Positions 10,011 to 22,073 of a DNA stretch of 64,000 nt are shown here, one piece after another. Origin of the DNA: Pohlia nutans (lineage: Eukaryota > Streptophyta > Bryopsida > Bryales > Mniaceae); the NCBI GenBank assembly GCA_022496805.1, contig CM040101.1:7876501-7940500 (forward strand). Reading direction: 5' to 3'. The notes below the pieces were generated by a model, which saw nothing but the letters and a program-made list of their open reading frames with translations, was not told the origin of the DNA and did not search any database. Position 1 is the first letter of the stretch; every line of letters begins with the position of its first letter. A program made the translations under genes and the position numbers.

Positions 10011-10520
10011 ATGGCGTCGTTGGTGAGTTGTGCAGCAAGCTATGGCCTCTTCTCTCCGACTCTATGCGATTTTAGAATCACTAAAGCAGAGCCCGTTTCC
10101 CTTTCAAAGACTGTTCGACGGCAGCAAATCAGGTTGGAGCAGGACTGCTTCGTGCCTGCATTTCACAGACGAGCTCCAAGATTGTCCAGCGTTTCAAGAA
10201 AAGCTGGCGCACCTGGAGATGGCGACGAGCCGACGAAGCGAGGTTCGTCGAAATGTAGAATCAGCGATGTGTTTTCTTTAGGTTTTTGTGTTGAGGTTTT
10301 TATTTTATGCTTTGTCGTCGTGGATGCAGATTCGGAGACGAAATTTGACGATACTGTGGACGAGATTCAAAAGGCTTTGGGGAAGTCTTTTGGCGGTACG
10401 CTTTGGTTTGCCGTCCTCCTCACCTTATTAGCAATTTTTGGAGGCGGTTACGTGTATTTGATATACAATTATGCCGATTTCTCAGACATTCCGATTCTTA
10501 ATGGCGCAAAAGGATTATAA
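10011..10520 (+). CDS. small plastid-targeted single-pass membrane protein, function unknown
   Basis: Exons 10011-10242 and 10330-10520 give 140 residues. The intron of 87 bp (GTTCGTCG to GGATGCAG) is itself in frame, so an unspliced read-through product of 169 residues is also open. The start context GCGACGATGGCG is a good plant initiation site. Residues 1-~75 are Ser/Arg-rich with few acids, as in transit peptides. The mature part is acidic at first (DSETKFDDTVDEIQKALG). A single hydrophobic segment follows (LWFAVLLTLLAIFGGGYVYL), then a short tail (YADFSDIPILNGAKGL). This layout is usual for small thylakoid or envelope subunits, but I do not recognise the family. An open frame extends upstream to 9885, but its residues lack transit character. 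Confidence 0.75.
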   Translation: MASLVSCAASYGLFSPTLCDFRITKAEPVSLSKTVRRQQIRLEQDCFVPAFHRRAPRLSSVSRKAGAPGDGDEPTKRGSSKCRISDVFSLGFCVEVFILCFVVVDADSETKFDDTVDEIQKALGKSFGGTLWFAVLLTLLAIFGGGYVYLIYNYADFSDIPILNGAKGL

Positions 10521-13373
10521 CGACATGGTAGGATTCCAAAACTTTCTGTAAACGAGCTTGAATTTTTCGTTTAGGGTTTGTAATGACGTCTGTTTGCCTG
10601 CATCTGTGCACATTGCTCCTTTCCTTCACGAAGAGCTTTAGACATAGATCGACTTGAGATTAGTGGCATGTAGAGGAGTGAATGTTCTTTGAATTTGATT
10701 ACTCTCAACCCTATCTAAGTATCTAACTGCATATATCCTCAGAATTTTTCATGTTGTGTATACATTTGATTGGATAACTTCCACATGTCAAGTTGTGAAC
10801 ACATGTAAGAGTGTATTTAGAAGCCTGTTGTTCCTCCAAAGTAGTGTCATTGAGTATATGGCATGAGGCTACTGAAATGAGTGGCCTATGGATGAGTAGA
10901 TTAGTGGTATGTAGGTGAGTGAAGGTTCTTTGAAAGTGATGATATTCAATCCTATCTAACGACACTTTGTAATTGCACATTCTCTATATATCTTTAGAAT
11001 CCATCATGTTATGTACACATCTGATTGAGCAACGTTTAGATGTCAAGTTGCGAACACAAAAGGGAGTGCATTTATAAGCCTACCATATCCTAGTAGCACC
11101 TACGGCACCTTGATGCCGAATAATTAATTAAAGTTCAAAAATAAGGTTTGGCACCTAAAAATAAAATATTAAGAATTTCAACATATTTTTTTTTAGAAAT
11201 TTTCTATTCGGCTTTTTGTCAAGTCCAACTCTATTTTATTGGTAGACAGGGAGGTTGTTAATTGAGAGTGTAGAATGCTCTGTGCTTTATACAAGTGGAG
11301 TGGAGTTGTATCAACAATGCATGTGGGATATGTAAACTTTGAGGTGAAGTGCCTAGTTAGTCTTCATTTTTATATCACGCATAGTTCTTGCATTAAGTCT
11401 TCAAATGACATACAATTTGTTGGAGGTGAAAGATTACTTGATTTCCAAACTTTTTTAGTCAAATGAAATTCCAATTTTTTTGATCTTTTATGCACAAATG
11501 AGCTCCAAAAAATTGTTAACGATGCATTTTGATCTTCTGGCCTTCTCACAGCTGCATTGTTTGTCCATATCTTTTGCATAAAGACTTATTTTGACACAAA
11601 ACTTGTTGGAGGTGGAAGAAGGCTTGATTTCTCAACGTTTGTTAGTTAGACGCTATTCTAAACAGTTCATCTTCTATGTTCAATTGGATTCCAAAACTCT
11701 GTGTAATACACATTTCGAAAGCCTCACCTAATCTTGCTACTTCTTAACTCATATTCTTTGAGGACTAATGTCAATGAACTTGATTACCTTTTCTCCACTT
11801 GAACTTACTAATGTTTTCCAACTAAGTAAAAACCTAGTGAAAAGTAACAATTTCTCATTTTCAATTGTTTTTTGAATTATAATTTATATGATATTTAGCA
11901 AAAGATACCAATAATTTTCCAAATTTATGGCGTCCATTTTTAGAATTAATTTTTGCCATAGGTGCTACCAAAGTATAGTATTGTATCCATGAGGTTGTGT
12001 CATTAGAGAGTTGAATGTATCATATGAGGCTTTGTGCTTAGGTTTTGAATGGTTACTTGCTTGGTTTTACAAAGTGATGGAATCATAGCTTTGTAGTACT
12101 TGTCCTATTTCTGTGTAAGTAGGATAGACTACATTGAAAGAATCTAGTTGCCAACTTGTCTACAATCTCCATGTACATGCTAGGCTATCAAAATGCCCGT
12201 GATAGCATGGAGTTTTATAACGCTACTACAATCAAAGCAAATAAAAAGGTTAATTATTACATGCTACACTAGTCAAACTATCTGCTATTTGATTTGTATA
12301 GGATGCATTGCTAATTGTACAATATGAGAATTTAGATTATTTTATGACTTTGGGATTATTTAGAAATGGTTGTGTAAATATGTTTAGTGTAGTTTACATT
12401 AAAATAATATGATTTTAAATTCAAATACTTTAAAGTTTCCTATCATATAAAAAAAAATTAATTACAAAAATTTCAATCACTTTAAGTTTTTTGTTTAAAG
12501 TATTTAAATTGTAGTGATAGATAATATCATGTAATTTACAAGAAAAATTTAAGCTATTATTGTAATTTAGTTTAGATTGCAAAATGCAAGAAAATATTTA
12601 GTATTTGGAATTTTTAAGATTAAAAAATAAAACCAAAACTAAATTTAATACCGGTATTCTTGATTTTTAGTACTTTTTATTTTGGATAAATTATGAAATG
12701 AAATGTATTGGTGTATTAGATATGCATTGGAAATTCAAATTGTCCATACACTTTTTAAACTCTACTATACATTTGGCCATGGTATTTGTTTTAACACATT
12801 GATAAAGGTGTGTTTTCAAAATTAACTTAACTAGACTAACTAATGGTTAGCATCTCAAATTCAAACAAAATAGTTGTTTTACACATGTAGTACATGGGTA
12901 GAAGGGTTTGAGTTTTTTCTAGATTAAAAACATATTAAAAATGATGTAAATTAGGCACGTAATATTTGTGGTAATCATTTATTATATTCACATTTAAACT
13001 ATATTTCTACTATATTATTTTAGCAAGAAAATATAGTATTGTAGATAGTGTCCAAAGTTTGTCTACCATGCTCACATAGACTTGTGTAGTATAAATTAAA
13101 GTCATCTATCATAACGTGGCGTTGGGTTTTTACGTCAATATGTCATGACATGTTCATGACATGTTAGTCATGATAGACATTGACATCAAGATTTTGTCAC
13201 AACTTTGAAAGAACTATCTAACTTTTAAGTGACCAAACGGCCATTTTATGGTTGATGCCCTTTTTTACGGTGTGGCCAAGATGAAAAGAAAAATTTAATA
13301 AAATTTTAAAAAATGTTTTCAATTAAGAAATCAAGTCTACTTTCCAACCCAATTTGAATCATGTCAATCCAAG
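10521..13373. other. intergenic region with direct duplications, no gene seen
   Basis: A ~240-bp direct duplication lies at about 10655-10845 and 10895-11080 (shared GATTAGTGG.ATGTAG and CATGTCAAGTTG-like blocks). Another weak pair surrounds 11421 and 11608 (GGAGGTG.AAGA..). From 12.3 to 13.2 kb the DNA is very AT-rich. At 13080-13215 a TCATGACATG-rich repeat matches 31257-31380. Confidence 0.35.
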
Positions 13374-13739
13374 TTAACCCTTAAACATCAAGAGGGCATG
13401 GGCGGGGCAGCCCAGAAGGCATCTAACGTTTTGGGGAAAAAAAAAAAAAAAAAAAAACGGCTCTGCTGGCTAGCCATTGCTGCGGCACTGTTGTATTGTG
13501 GCACTTTTTAAAAATGACCTCAGCTGTCCAACCTCAACTCTTGTTCAAATCGATTACTTTGATTACTTGTGGATGATTCCACAATTTCCCAAATGAGGCG
13601 CAAGTTGAGAATCTAACTGGCTTTTTTAGTAGCTTTCCAACGCACCAATCCTCGCTTGTTTTGGTTGAGGAAAACTACTTTTTTCTAGATTATTCTTTCA
13701 TAAAAGCCCATGGGGCTTGCTTTGACGTTTAAGGGTTAA
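13374..13739. mobile_element. TTAA-bounded MITE, copy D
   Basis: TTAA at both ends (13374-13377, 13736-13739) encloses 358 bp with ends CCCTTAAACATCAAG and CTTTGACGTTTAAGGG. It is the same subfamily as the copies at 26979-27884 and 27881-28265, sharing GGCTCTGCTGGC, ACCTCA(A/G)CTG and CTTTCCAACGCACCAATCC. Confidence 0.75.
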
Positions 13740-14630
13740 ATTCCACCAAGGAGTATTTTTAAAAACAAAGACCTTACTATTGTTGTAGTGTTATAGAATT
13801 TGCAATTTGGAGAAACTAATGATGTTCTCTCAGACATAGTGAGGCGCGTCTCACCGGTATCCATATTAGGCCATTGCCCCCTGGGAGTATGTCAAAACCA
13901 TTAAATTCTACTAAAGATAGTTCTAGGATAGTCTCTTTTTCATTACTTTATTTAAATGGAATCATGTTTTTATCTTTAAGATTTTTCTTTTACACTAATA
14001 ATCCTAGGAGGTTAACGTTACAAGATCGTTGATTTGGGTGTTGTCCAAAAATTTAGACTTTTAGTAATAGTTTAAAAGATACATATACATTCACAGTTGA
14101 ATGCAAATTTTATACCTGTTTTAGCTTCAACGTTATATAGATGTTGAACCTTGGAAAGACTGGACCGGGTATGTAATCTATGAACGTTTTTGTATTAATT
14201 TATTGTTGTAAAGCAATTGCATGGTTGTTTGGGTAACAACATTGTCATGGTATCCTCTCCTTCTAGTTCTTCTAAATGGAATATACCCTTATACTCGCAT
14301 GCTTACACAATGTTATGTATGATAAGAACAACGTTGTTCATGCATACTTTCTACACACTATGTTATCCCTACAACGTGTCATATCGATATAGGATTCAAT
14401 ACTAATTTAATTTAAGGCATACCTAGTACACTAAAATATCTCCATTTCAACAAACAATTAGTAATGTTATATACAAACAATGTTGCGTCATCCTACATAG
14501 AATCATTTGCATACACAATATGACCACATCCTTATTGTTCAACTCAACACAGTGACATGCATGCAATGATATGTGATTAACAAATTATACTTTCCATAAG
14601 GCACACAATACTCCCTAAACGGTAGTGTTA
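13740..14630. other. AT-rich spacer before copia relic
   Basis: No open frame with recognisable similarity. It may contain the lost 5' part of the copia element that follows. Confidence 0.3.
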
Positions 14631-15671
14631 TTACTGCGGTATTCAAGACCACTGGATGCGGAAAAATTCAGAGTTGGTAGCCGAGTTAAAAAAACAGAAA
14701 GAAGGGCGACGCAAGAAGCCTTCAATCAATATTGCCGACAACTTTAAGAGTAGTAGTGACAAGGACTTCATTGAAATGGAGACAAATCTCATCGTAAACC
14801 TTACCAAACTCAATATAGAAGTCCAACCAAGGACTGGTTCATAGATAGCGGTGCCACAAGACACATGACTAGACGTAGCAGCCTGTTGAGCAGCTTAGAG
14901 GCAAGAGTAAAGTCCAAAATTAGCATTGTAGAAGTTGAAACTGTGAATGTTGTAGGAAATGAAAAGATAGAAGTTCCTACCAACCTTAGAGGAATAAAAT
15001 TTGAAGAAGTTTTGTATGTTCTAGGTATTACAAAAAATCTACTCATCGTAGAATCGATAGCTGATGCAAAAGACATTCCAAAGATATTCTTTGACTCTGG
15101 CCACATTTGGATTCTAAAAAACTTTCCATTAGCTAAAAACCATCACATAGTTGCCATAAGCCTACGTGACAAGAAAAATGGACTTTATAAATTTAGAATT
15201 TTAGACCACCCCGAATATGGGTCAATAGTGCCATCACAAGTTATGGCTCTAAAGAAAAGAACTTTCTACTCCGGCACAAGAGACTCGGGCATGCGAATCT
15301 CAAGACAATCGTATTCATGGCAAGTCAGATCAAGGTCGAAGATCTACTTCTATCACTGGAATCCTCACTGAATTACTATATCGCCTGCAAAACCGGATAG
15401 CAATGAAGAGAGCCTATTGGACGGACGGAGATACGTGGCGCACAACTACACACGGAGTTTGGAACACACATGTTTCACCTCTAGACAAAACGTCAAGAGC
15501 TAAGAGACCAGTCCAACTAGTTCACACAAACGTGTGTGGTATTCTACCTTCAAATTCGCTATCCAGCTCTAAGTATATCTTCACGATTACTGATGATTTT
15601 AGTCGCTTCACATGGCTCTATTTTCTGAAACACAAAAACAAAACTTTGAGTAGATTCATGTAGTTCAAAAC

Positions 15672-15843
15672 CACTACTAGAAAATCCAACTGTTCTGTTG
15701 ATTCGGTTGCATTGATCAGGGACACTTTTCTGTTGATTTGGTCGCGTTTTTGTCAATATCAACAAATTGCTGTCCAAATCAACAGAAAAGTGTCCCTGAT
15801 CAACGCGACCGAATCAACAGAAGAATTGGATTTTCTAGTAGTG
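15672..15843. mobile_element. 172-bp CACTA MITE with AAC target duplication
   Basis: The ends CACTACTAGAAAATCCAA and its inverse TTGGATTTTCTAGTAGTG match the CACTA (En/Spm) terminus. AAC flanks both sides (15669-15671, 15844-15846), the expected 3-bp duplication. The element folds almost completely on itself (TGTTGATTCGGT... arms). It interrupts the integrase of copia relic 1. Confidence 0.9.
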
Positions 15844-16152
15844 AACCATGACTGAACTACAAGGAAAAAAAAAAATTAAAGTTATTAAATCAAATAGAGG
15901 GGGGCAAATACACATTCCATGAGTTCATAAATTTTTGTGATGATTTCAACATTGCAAGACAACTTATACAAGCCTACACTCCTCGTCAAAATGGAGTAGT
16001 CGAGCGTAAAAAGAACCCTACTAGAGAAAGCATGAAATATGGCTTTTGACACCAAGGCCTACCAACTTTTCTATAGACCGAAGTAGTCTCTATTGCCAGT
16101 TACCTAATTAACCGCACATCTACTAGGGCTAACGACAGTGACATACCTTTTG

Positions 16153-17915
16153 CACTAGTAGAAAAAATTGAGACCAAAACAATAGAAAATTGTTGTTCGT
16201 ACCTATTGTTTTGGCCGCGTTGTTTTGGACAAAATTCAATTGAAATCTGTTGATTTTTTCTATTGTTTTGGACAAATTTAAATTTAAAAAAAAATAATAA
16301 TAATAACTTTTTTTTGTTGTCAGAAATTTTGTGCAGCCATATAAACAACCCACGGTTACCTACCGGGTTCAAATCCAAGACCTCATGCCTAAGAGCACTA
16401 GTCTCTAACCACCTAACCACCACTAAATTTCAATATACAATACAATAGTCTTTTTTTTAATTATCCATTTACAAGTCGGTGTTTTTTAAACTTAGCAGAC
16501 TTTAGCTGCCATTTTAGCATAGTAGATTAAAAAATTTCAAAAAACTTTGAACTACAAAAAGTTGATAAACAAAGTTAACTTTCACCTATAGAAATTTGTT
16601 TAAGATTTTGAGTTAGTAGAGTTATCCGTAAACTAAAGGGTTGAGTGGGCCTTAGTTTGACTAAAATTTGGAGAAACGAAAACTATTGAGAGAAGTTCTA
16701 GGAAATCAAAAGAATGGATGAGTGGGGACAGTCTAGGTATATATAGTGAGAATCTATTGTCAGAAAAGGGGCTAGCAATGACCTTCTTCATGTGTGAAGG
16801 TGAATAATAGAAACTTGGGTGAGAAGTTTTTTAGCACCGATTTTGGTGCTTTCAAAGTTTGCATCCAGAGTTTTTTTTTAGTGCCTGACACATGTTCTTT
16901 TTTAAGGATTATTGTCCCTATTCACTCAAACTGCAGTCCACTCACCCACTTTTGAGGGACTTTACGGATAACTCTAGTCAATCAAAAGTTATGAAAAAAA
17001 TTCAAAAGGGATGTTTGAAAATGTCAAAGTAAATGTCTCTTTCAACCCCTCTCTAAAATTTATTCATAACTTTTGATAGAAGACTTAAAATCTCAAACGG
17101 ATTTTTGAAAGTAAGAGTTAGCTTCATTTCCCAACTTTTTTTATTCCGCAGTCTTTTGAAAAAAGATACTCTACTATGCCAAAATGGTTGCCAAAGTTTG
17201 CTAAGTTTAACCCCTAAAGGACCAAGGATATTTCTTTAGTCAAAACCACTCAAAACTGTCATTTTTATTGCGTTCCCTAAAGAATTAGAATAATATTTTT
17301 AGAGAATCTAATCATACTATCTTGTACTTCACTTTTCTAAGTTCATATTGTAAAAATTTCATAAAATTTCACAGTACGGATAGGAAGATAATAACATTAA
17401 AAGTTAAATGAAGGTTTTTTTTTAAGAAGAAGCTTAGAGTGGCCAAAAAACAAGATTGTCCATAACTTTCTCATGCCTAGTCCAAATTGAATGAATAAAA
17501 GCTTCACATGTAGATAAAAATATGATCTATAAGAAACTTTTTTTTAAGAATTTTTTAAAAGTTTTCCAAGATTTCTTTTTGTGCCTGAGAATGTGAAAAT
17601 TATGTTTAAGGTGGCATAACTTTTGCTCCCGGGCATAATATTCCAAAATATTATAAATGTGCTAAATAGAGTCTAAAGATTCTTAAAGATTTGAAAAGGA
17701 TTTCAAATGATTCCAAAAATATTTCAAAATATATTTTGCATTTGATTGAATTCTGTTGATTTGGTCATTGCACTATTCAAATCAACAAAAAAAAAAATTG
17801 TTGTTTTGTTGTTTTTTACAAAAAGTTCACAAATTAGTTAAAACGGTTATTGCAGTGCCCAAACAACAAAAATCATTTGATTTTCTGTTTATTTGGTCAT
17901 GGCTTTCTAGTAGTG
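16153..17915. mobile_element. CACTA-like element with nested MITEs (boundaries tentative)
   Basis: CACTAGTAGAAAAAATTG at 16153 faces TTTCTAGTAGTG ending at 17915, with similar GACCAAA..A..AGAAAA subterminal sequence on both sides. The 3-bp flanks (TTG, CGA) do not agree, so one end may have moved or two elements may be involved. No transposase is visible inside. Confidence 0.45.
16488..17214. mobile_element. inverted-repeat element, with a second one nested inside
   Basis: AAACTTAGCAGACTTTAGC near 16488 is inverted as GCTAAGTTT at 17214 (the inner CATTTTAGCATAGTAGA / TCTACTATGCCAAAATG also pair). Within it AGAGTTATCCGTAAA (16618-16632) is exactly inverted at 16961-16975, marking a nested MITE of about 358 bp. 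TTAACCCCTAAAGGACCA starts at the right edge (17210). Confidence 0.55.
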
Positions 17916-19403
17916 CGACCACGGATTGCTCTCCTACTCCTTAGGTCTGGAATTCCTTTTCCTACCCGAGTGGATTAACTATTGTAACACAACGACAATA
18001 CATTAAAAAAAATGCTCTTTGAAATTAGCTTTTAAGATTGCTAACCGGTCCCCACCCCATGTAGGCCATGCTTAAGGAACTCAAGCGCTGCCAAACTTAG
18101 GAGTTGCCCCAACAGATACAACTCAATACCAACGTATAGAAGGAAAACCCATCGTCCTCACCAACACACGCCCATGATATTGCCTATTCCGTGAGCTTTG
18201 TAAAAAGGTTCATATGACAACTCCAGAATCTCCACACACATGCCGTCAATCTCATATACCAATATTTCAAAGGAACATTGACTCAATTTCGGGCTAATTT
18301 ACCAGTAAGGGGAGGTTACTGATCTTTATGGGTACATCAACGGCGATTGGGGCAACGATTCTCACGTCAGAAGGTCCAGCACTAGTTATGTTTTCATGCT
18401 CGAGAGCTCACCACTAGGCTCACCAATAACATAGAATAGCAATAAACAACCCACTGTAACCCTCTCATCGACCGAGTCCGGGTGTATAGCTGTTTACTTA
18501 TTAAAGGAATAAAGAGGCAATGTAGAGTTATAAAGGCTACTTAGAAACCTGAACATGCATTAGAGAAAAAATGAACCCTCATATGGGCCCTCCGAACTCT
18601 TCTTATGGGACCCCTCGATTGCATTTATATTGTACTTTTGTAGCGACCATTCCCCTATTTACGCTCACCCTGTGATGTCAAGGGTGACAGAGGGGGTCGA
18701 ATGTAATTGGAGCACATAGTGTATGTACTGAAGTAGGCTAGGGCCTGAGTGACATGTGTGAGTATTGTAGTTGAAAACACATGACCGAGACGCAATCATT
18801 CCTCCCACATGTGATCAAGTAATAAATATATGGATTACAAGGCTCCACTGCGCACTTGTCCCTGGTACTAGTAGAGTAGAAAATTCAATTAAAAGTAATG
18901 AGCCCTACATGTACTGCATGTACCCTTCACCCAAGATACAAACATGTTTTTGTGTCCTTGTCCTACCCCATCTAGCTCCAAAGAAATAGGTGCCAATGTC
19001 CAAGCTTAGAGGCCCGTTCGAGGGTTCATTTTTTCTTTAATGCAAGACTTGCAACGGCCAACTGACATTTATGAAACCAATCAAGGGAGCCTAAAATTTG
19101 CACACAATCCAATCTACCACGGGCGGACCACACACATTGAGGTGAGATACCATTTCATCAGAGAAAAAATTCTATTCTGAGAAATAAATCTAGAGCACAT
19201 GCTAACTAATAAACAATTGACAGACATGTTAACAATCTAGGAAGAGTTGTTTTTGAAAGACTGAGAAGCCAATTGGATCTACTTAGAATAGACGCCTCAG
19301 ACCATAGTCCATGATCTCAAGTAGAATATAGTCACAACTCACAAACTTCTTTTATTAAAAACACAAATGACAACCCATGTAGTATTTTGGACAGTCATAT
19401 GTA

Positions 19404-21089
19404 CAGTGGGGTACCAATCAAAATGTCGTTTTCGAATTCGCAGTGAGAAAAATTTCAGTACTGCCAACTTTGAAAGCCTCCCGAGAGCTCAAAAATTGGT
19501 ATTTTACCACGAAAGTTTTACCAAAGAATTATCTTTAAGTTAATTATATGTATGCCAAATTTCAAGGCCAAAAGTTTCACCAAAAAAAAGTTATTCAAAA
19601 TCTACCAACATTGGTAGCTGTGGAAATTTTTTCACTGCTGCCAACTTTGACAGCCTCCCAAAGATTGATTTTATTTATTTTTGCCATGAAATTTTTGGAA
19701 CAAAAACCTCTTTATGTTAATAACATATGATAAAAATTTCAAGGCCAAAAGATTAACACAAAAAAAGAAATTAACAATCTACCAACTTGTGTAGTTGTGG
19801 GAAACAATGGGGGAAACCATTTCATTGCTACCAACTTTGACACCCTCCCAACGGTTGAGAAATTGTCTATTTACCACGAAATTTTTGGCACAACATGCTC
19901 TTTATGATAACAACATTCATGCCAAATTTCAAGGTCAAAAAATTTATACAAAAAAAAATATTTACAATCTACCAACGTGTATGTCCTCCTTTTGCCTCAA
20001 TCACTGCTTGTAACCTAGAGGGCATAGAATGACATAGTTGAAGGAGCTTTGTACCATTGATTAACGTCCACTCTCTTTCAATAACTACCTTCAAGTCATC
20101 TAAATTTTTTGGACATATTGGACCATGTTACACAGCATCTTTCAAAATCTTCCAAAGGTTCTCAATTGGATTGAGATCGGGAGAATTTGCAGGCCAATCG
20201 AGCTTCTCCAAAAGGTGTTTTTGTCTCCATTCTTCACATACTTTGCTACGATGGATAGGTGTGCCATCTTCCATGAGCAATCCCTGTGGCACTCTGCTCA
20301 TAAAATGAAGCAACTCAACATTGTAGACCACTTCAACAAAATCCTTAGCAGAACGTCTATCTTTGGGCATAAAAACAAGTTGTGACTTTCTCCCTCCAGC
20401 AAATGCACCCCAAATCATCAAAGAAGTTCTCCCACTCTTAAAAGTTGGAACTATACAACTTGATGAATAGCGCTCATATGGATTTCTCCAAACATGAACT
20501 TGGAAGGAGGACATACACATTGGTAGATTGTAAATATATTTTTTTGTATAAATTTTTTGACCTTGAAATTTGGCATGAATGTTGTTATCATAAAGAGCAT
20601 GTTGTGCCAAAAATTTCATGGTAAATAGACAATTTCTCAACCGTTGGGAGGGTGTCAAAGTTGGTAGCAATGAAATAGTTTCCCCCATTGTTTCCCACAA
20701 CTACACATGTTGGTAGATTGTTAATATCTTTTTCTGTATTAATCTTTTGGCCTTGAAATTTTTATCATATGTTATTAACATAAAGAGGTTTTGTTCCAAG
20801 AATTTCATGGCAAAAAAGAATAATTCAATCTTTGGGAGGCTGTCAAAGTTGGCAGCAGTGAAAAAATTTCCACAGCTACCAATGTTGGTAGATTTTGAAT
20901 AACTTTTTTTTGGTGAAACTTTTGGCCTTGAAATTTGGCATACATATAATTAACTTAAAGATAATTCTTTGGTAAAACTTTCGTGGTAAAATACCAATTT
21001 TTGAGCTCTCGGGAGGCTTTCAAAGTTGGCAGTACTGAAATTTTTCTCACTGCGAATTCGAAAACGACATTTTGATTGGTACCCCACTA
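19404..21089. mobile_element. Tc1-like element with ~588-bp inverted repeats
   Basis: The left end TA-CAGTGGGGTACCAATC (from 19404) is mirrored by the right end GATTGGTACCCCACTA-TA (to 21089). The two arms, about 19404-19992 and 20500-21089, are nearly identical in inverse orientation. Each arm carries three degenerate direct repeats with GCCAACTTTGA(A/C)AGCCTCCC and TTCAAGGCCAAAAG. The core between the arms holds a transposase remnant on the - strand. CAGT ends and TA targets are typical of Tc1/mariner. Confidence 0.9.
19985..20510 (-). pseudogene. Tc1-type (DD34E) transposase, C-terminal part
   Basis: The - strand reading shows MIWGAFAGGRKSQLVFMPK, then MEDGTPIHRSK and WPANSPDLNPIENLWKILK. 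From the Asp of EDGT to the Glu of PIENLW there are 34 residues, the DD34E spacing of Tc1 elements. One in-frame TAA at 20128-20130 follows KILKDAV; translation is otherwise open beyond it (GPICPKNLDDLKVVIEREW, SMPSRLQAVIEAKGGH), as in the usual Tc1 C-terminus. The N-terminal DNA-binding region and first catalytic Asp are missing; the right inverted repeat begins where they should be. It is therefore not autonomous. Confidence 0.85.
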
Positions 21090-21091
21090 TA

Positions 21092-21741
21092 CTAGGCGGA
21101 CCTCCCACAGTAGAAATGTAAGATAGAAACCCTCATGTCTGTAACCTAGTGAACCCAATTCTAGCCTCTATCTCATTTACATCCTCAGCTATCAAGAATC
21201 TAAAATTAGCAAGCTCAAATTTTGGACGATTAGGAGATAGTCATATCGTGCAACACTACAAAGGTAACTAATCAAGTACAGCGAGATGAAAGTTAGATCG
21301 CTCTATTCTGGAATAGTACCAACAAACTGGCGTCATGTAGCACTCTTATGACAAAGGCTCAACAGCTGCAAAATTGTAGGAGATTCTACCAGGGCCGGCC
21401 ACAACCTCTTTCTGACAATCGCATCAGTTAAAGCAAGATCATACCACCACCAACGTCGACCTCTTCAACCGCATCCACAGAAGCGCTCTTACTCGAAGCC
21501 GCACCAGTGAAGAATCCAGGTCCTTCGTCCTGACAAGACGATTCCCTGAAGGACTACATTCATCATCGAAAAGCGAGTCAAGAAACCAACTTTGAAACAG
21601 CTCCGCCGCTGAGTCTACTAACCGTTTGAGAAACAAGTTGAAGATCTTGAAGCACAGAAGAAAGACTTGCCACAACATCAATTCTTCCAAAACAACAACG
21701 AAGAATTCTTTCATCAATCCTTTGTTCAAGATCGACATTAT
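21092..21741. other. degenerate retroelement-like spacer
   Basis: No protein recognised. It has repeat-like blocks (CTCTTACTCGAAGC, GAAACAAGTTGAAGATC) resembling 24590-24780. Both sit beside LTR-retroelement ends. Confidence 0.3.
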
Positions 21742-22000
21742 TGTTGGTGTAGATAATCTAGGATGAACCTCTGTACATCCATTGTCAAGCCAACAGACTG
21801 TTTACCTTCTGCACCTACTCACTGACATAATTGATTAGGATTAGTTAATCCTAATTAGTAACCAACTACTATTAGGAGTAGTGTTCCACCAACAGTTTAA
21901 TAAGGTAGCACTAGGATGGCTCTAAGGCCTCACAATAAGAGTAGCAATTCTTAGTTTTAGTCTCATCTTTTCCTAGCTAGTTGATAGACGATTCTCTACA
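21742..22000 (+). repeat. 5' LTR of copia retroelement 2
   Basis: A 259-bp LTR, TGTTGGTGTAG to GATTCTCTACA, is followed directly by a tRNA primer-binding site. A second copy (26377-30831) is the same length (260 bp) once its inserted elements are subtracted. Confidence 0.85.
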
Positions 22001-22012
22001 TGGTATCAGAGC
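22001..22012 (+). other. retroelement primer-binding site
   Basis: TGGTATCAGAGC directly follows the LTR. It is complementary to the 3' end of initiator methionine tRNA, the usual primer of plant copia elements. Confidence 0.9.
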
Positions 22013-22073
22013 CCGGTTGTGAGAATTGGCCAGTTGACTATTGCTGAGTAGTATAGGGTGAGAGGACTAGTTT

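Larger units (their letters stand above)
14630..19330 (+). pseudogene. Ty1/copia retroelement relic 1 (gag-pol remains)
   Basis: Decayed pol in several frames. A zinc-knuckle-like CYYCGIQDHW near 14630 has lost its last Cys. The protease motif WFIDSGATRHMT starts near 14835. A GAG-pre-integrase stretch runs to 15371, and the integrase start (LVHTNVCGILP, FTITDDFSRFTWLYFL) is at 15500-15660. The integrase continues AYTPRQNGVVERK at about 15975-16010. An RNase H tail (HNPIYHGRTTHIEVRYHFI) lies near 19090-19170. Stops and frameshifts are frequent. Two DNA elements interrupt it at 15672-15843 and about 16153-17915. Most of the reverse transcriptase is missing. Not functional. Confidence 0.8.

Noticed and set aside
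16153..17915. A confident single CACTA element
   Set aside because: The termini look right but the 3-bp flanks differ, so it is kept only as a tentative call.
20500..20700. N-terminal part of the long - strand frame that includes the Tc1 transposase
   Set aside because: It is a translation of the inverted repeat; the same peptide appears from the other arm on the + strand (19795-20013).
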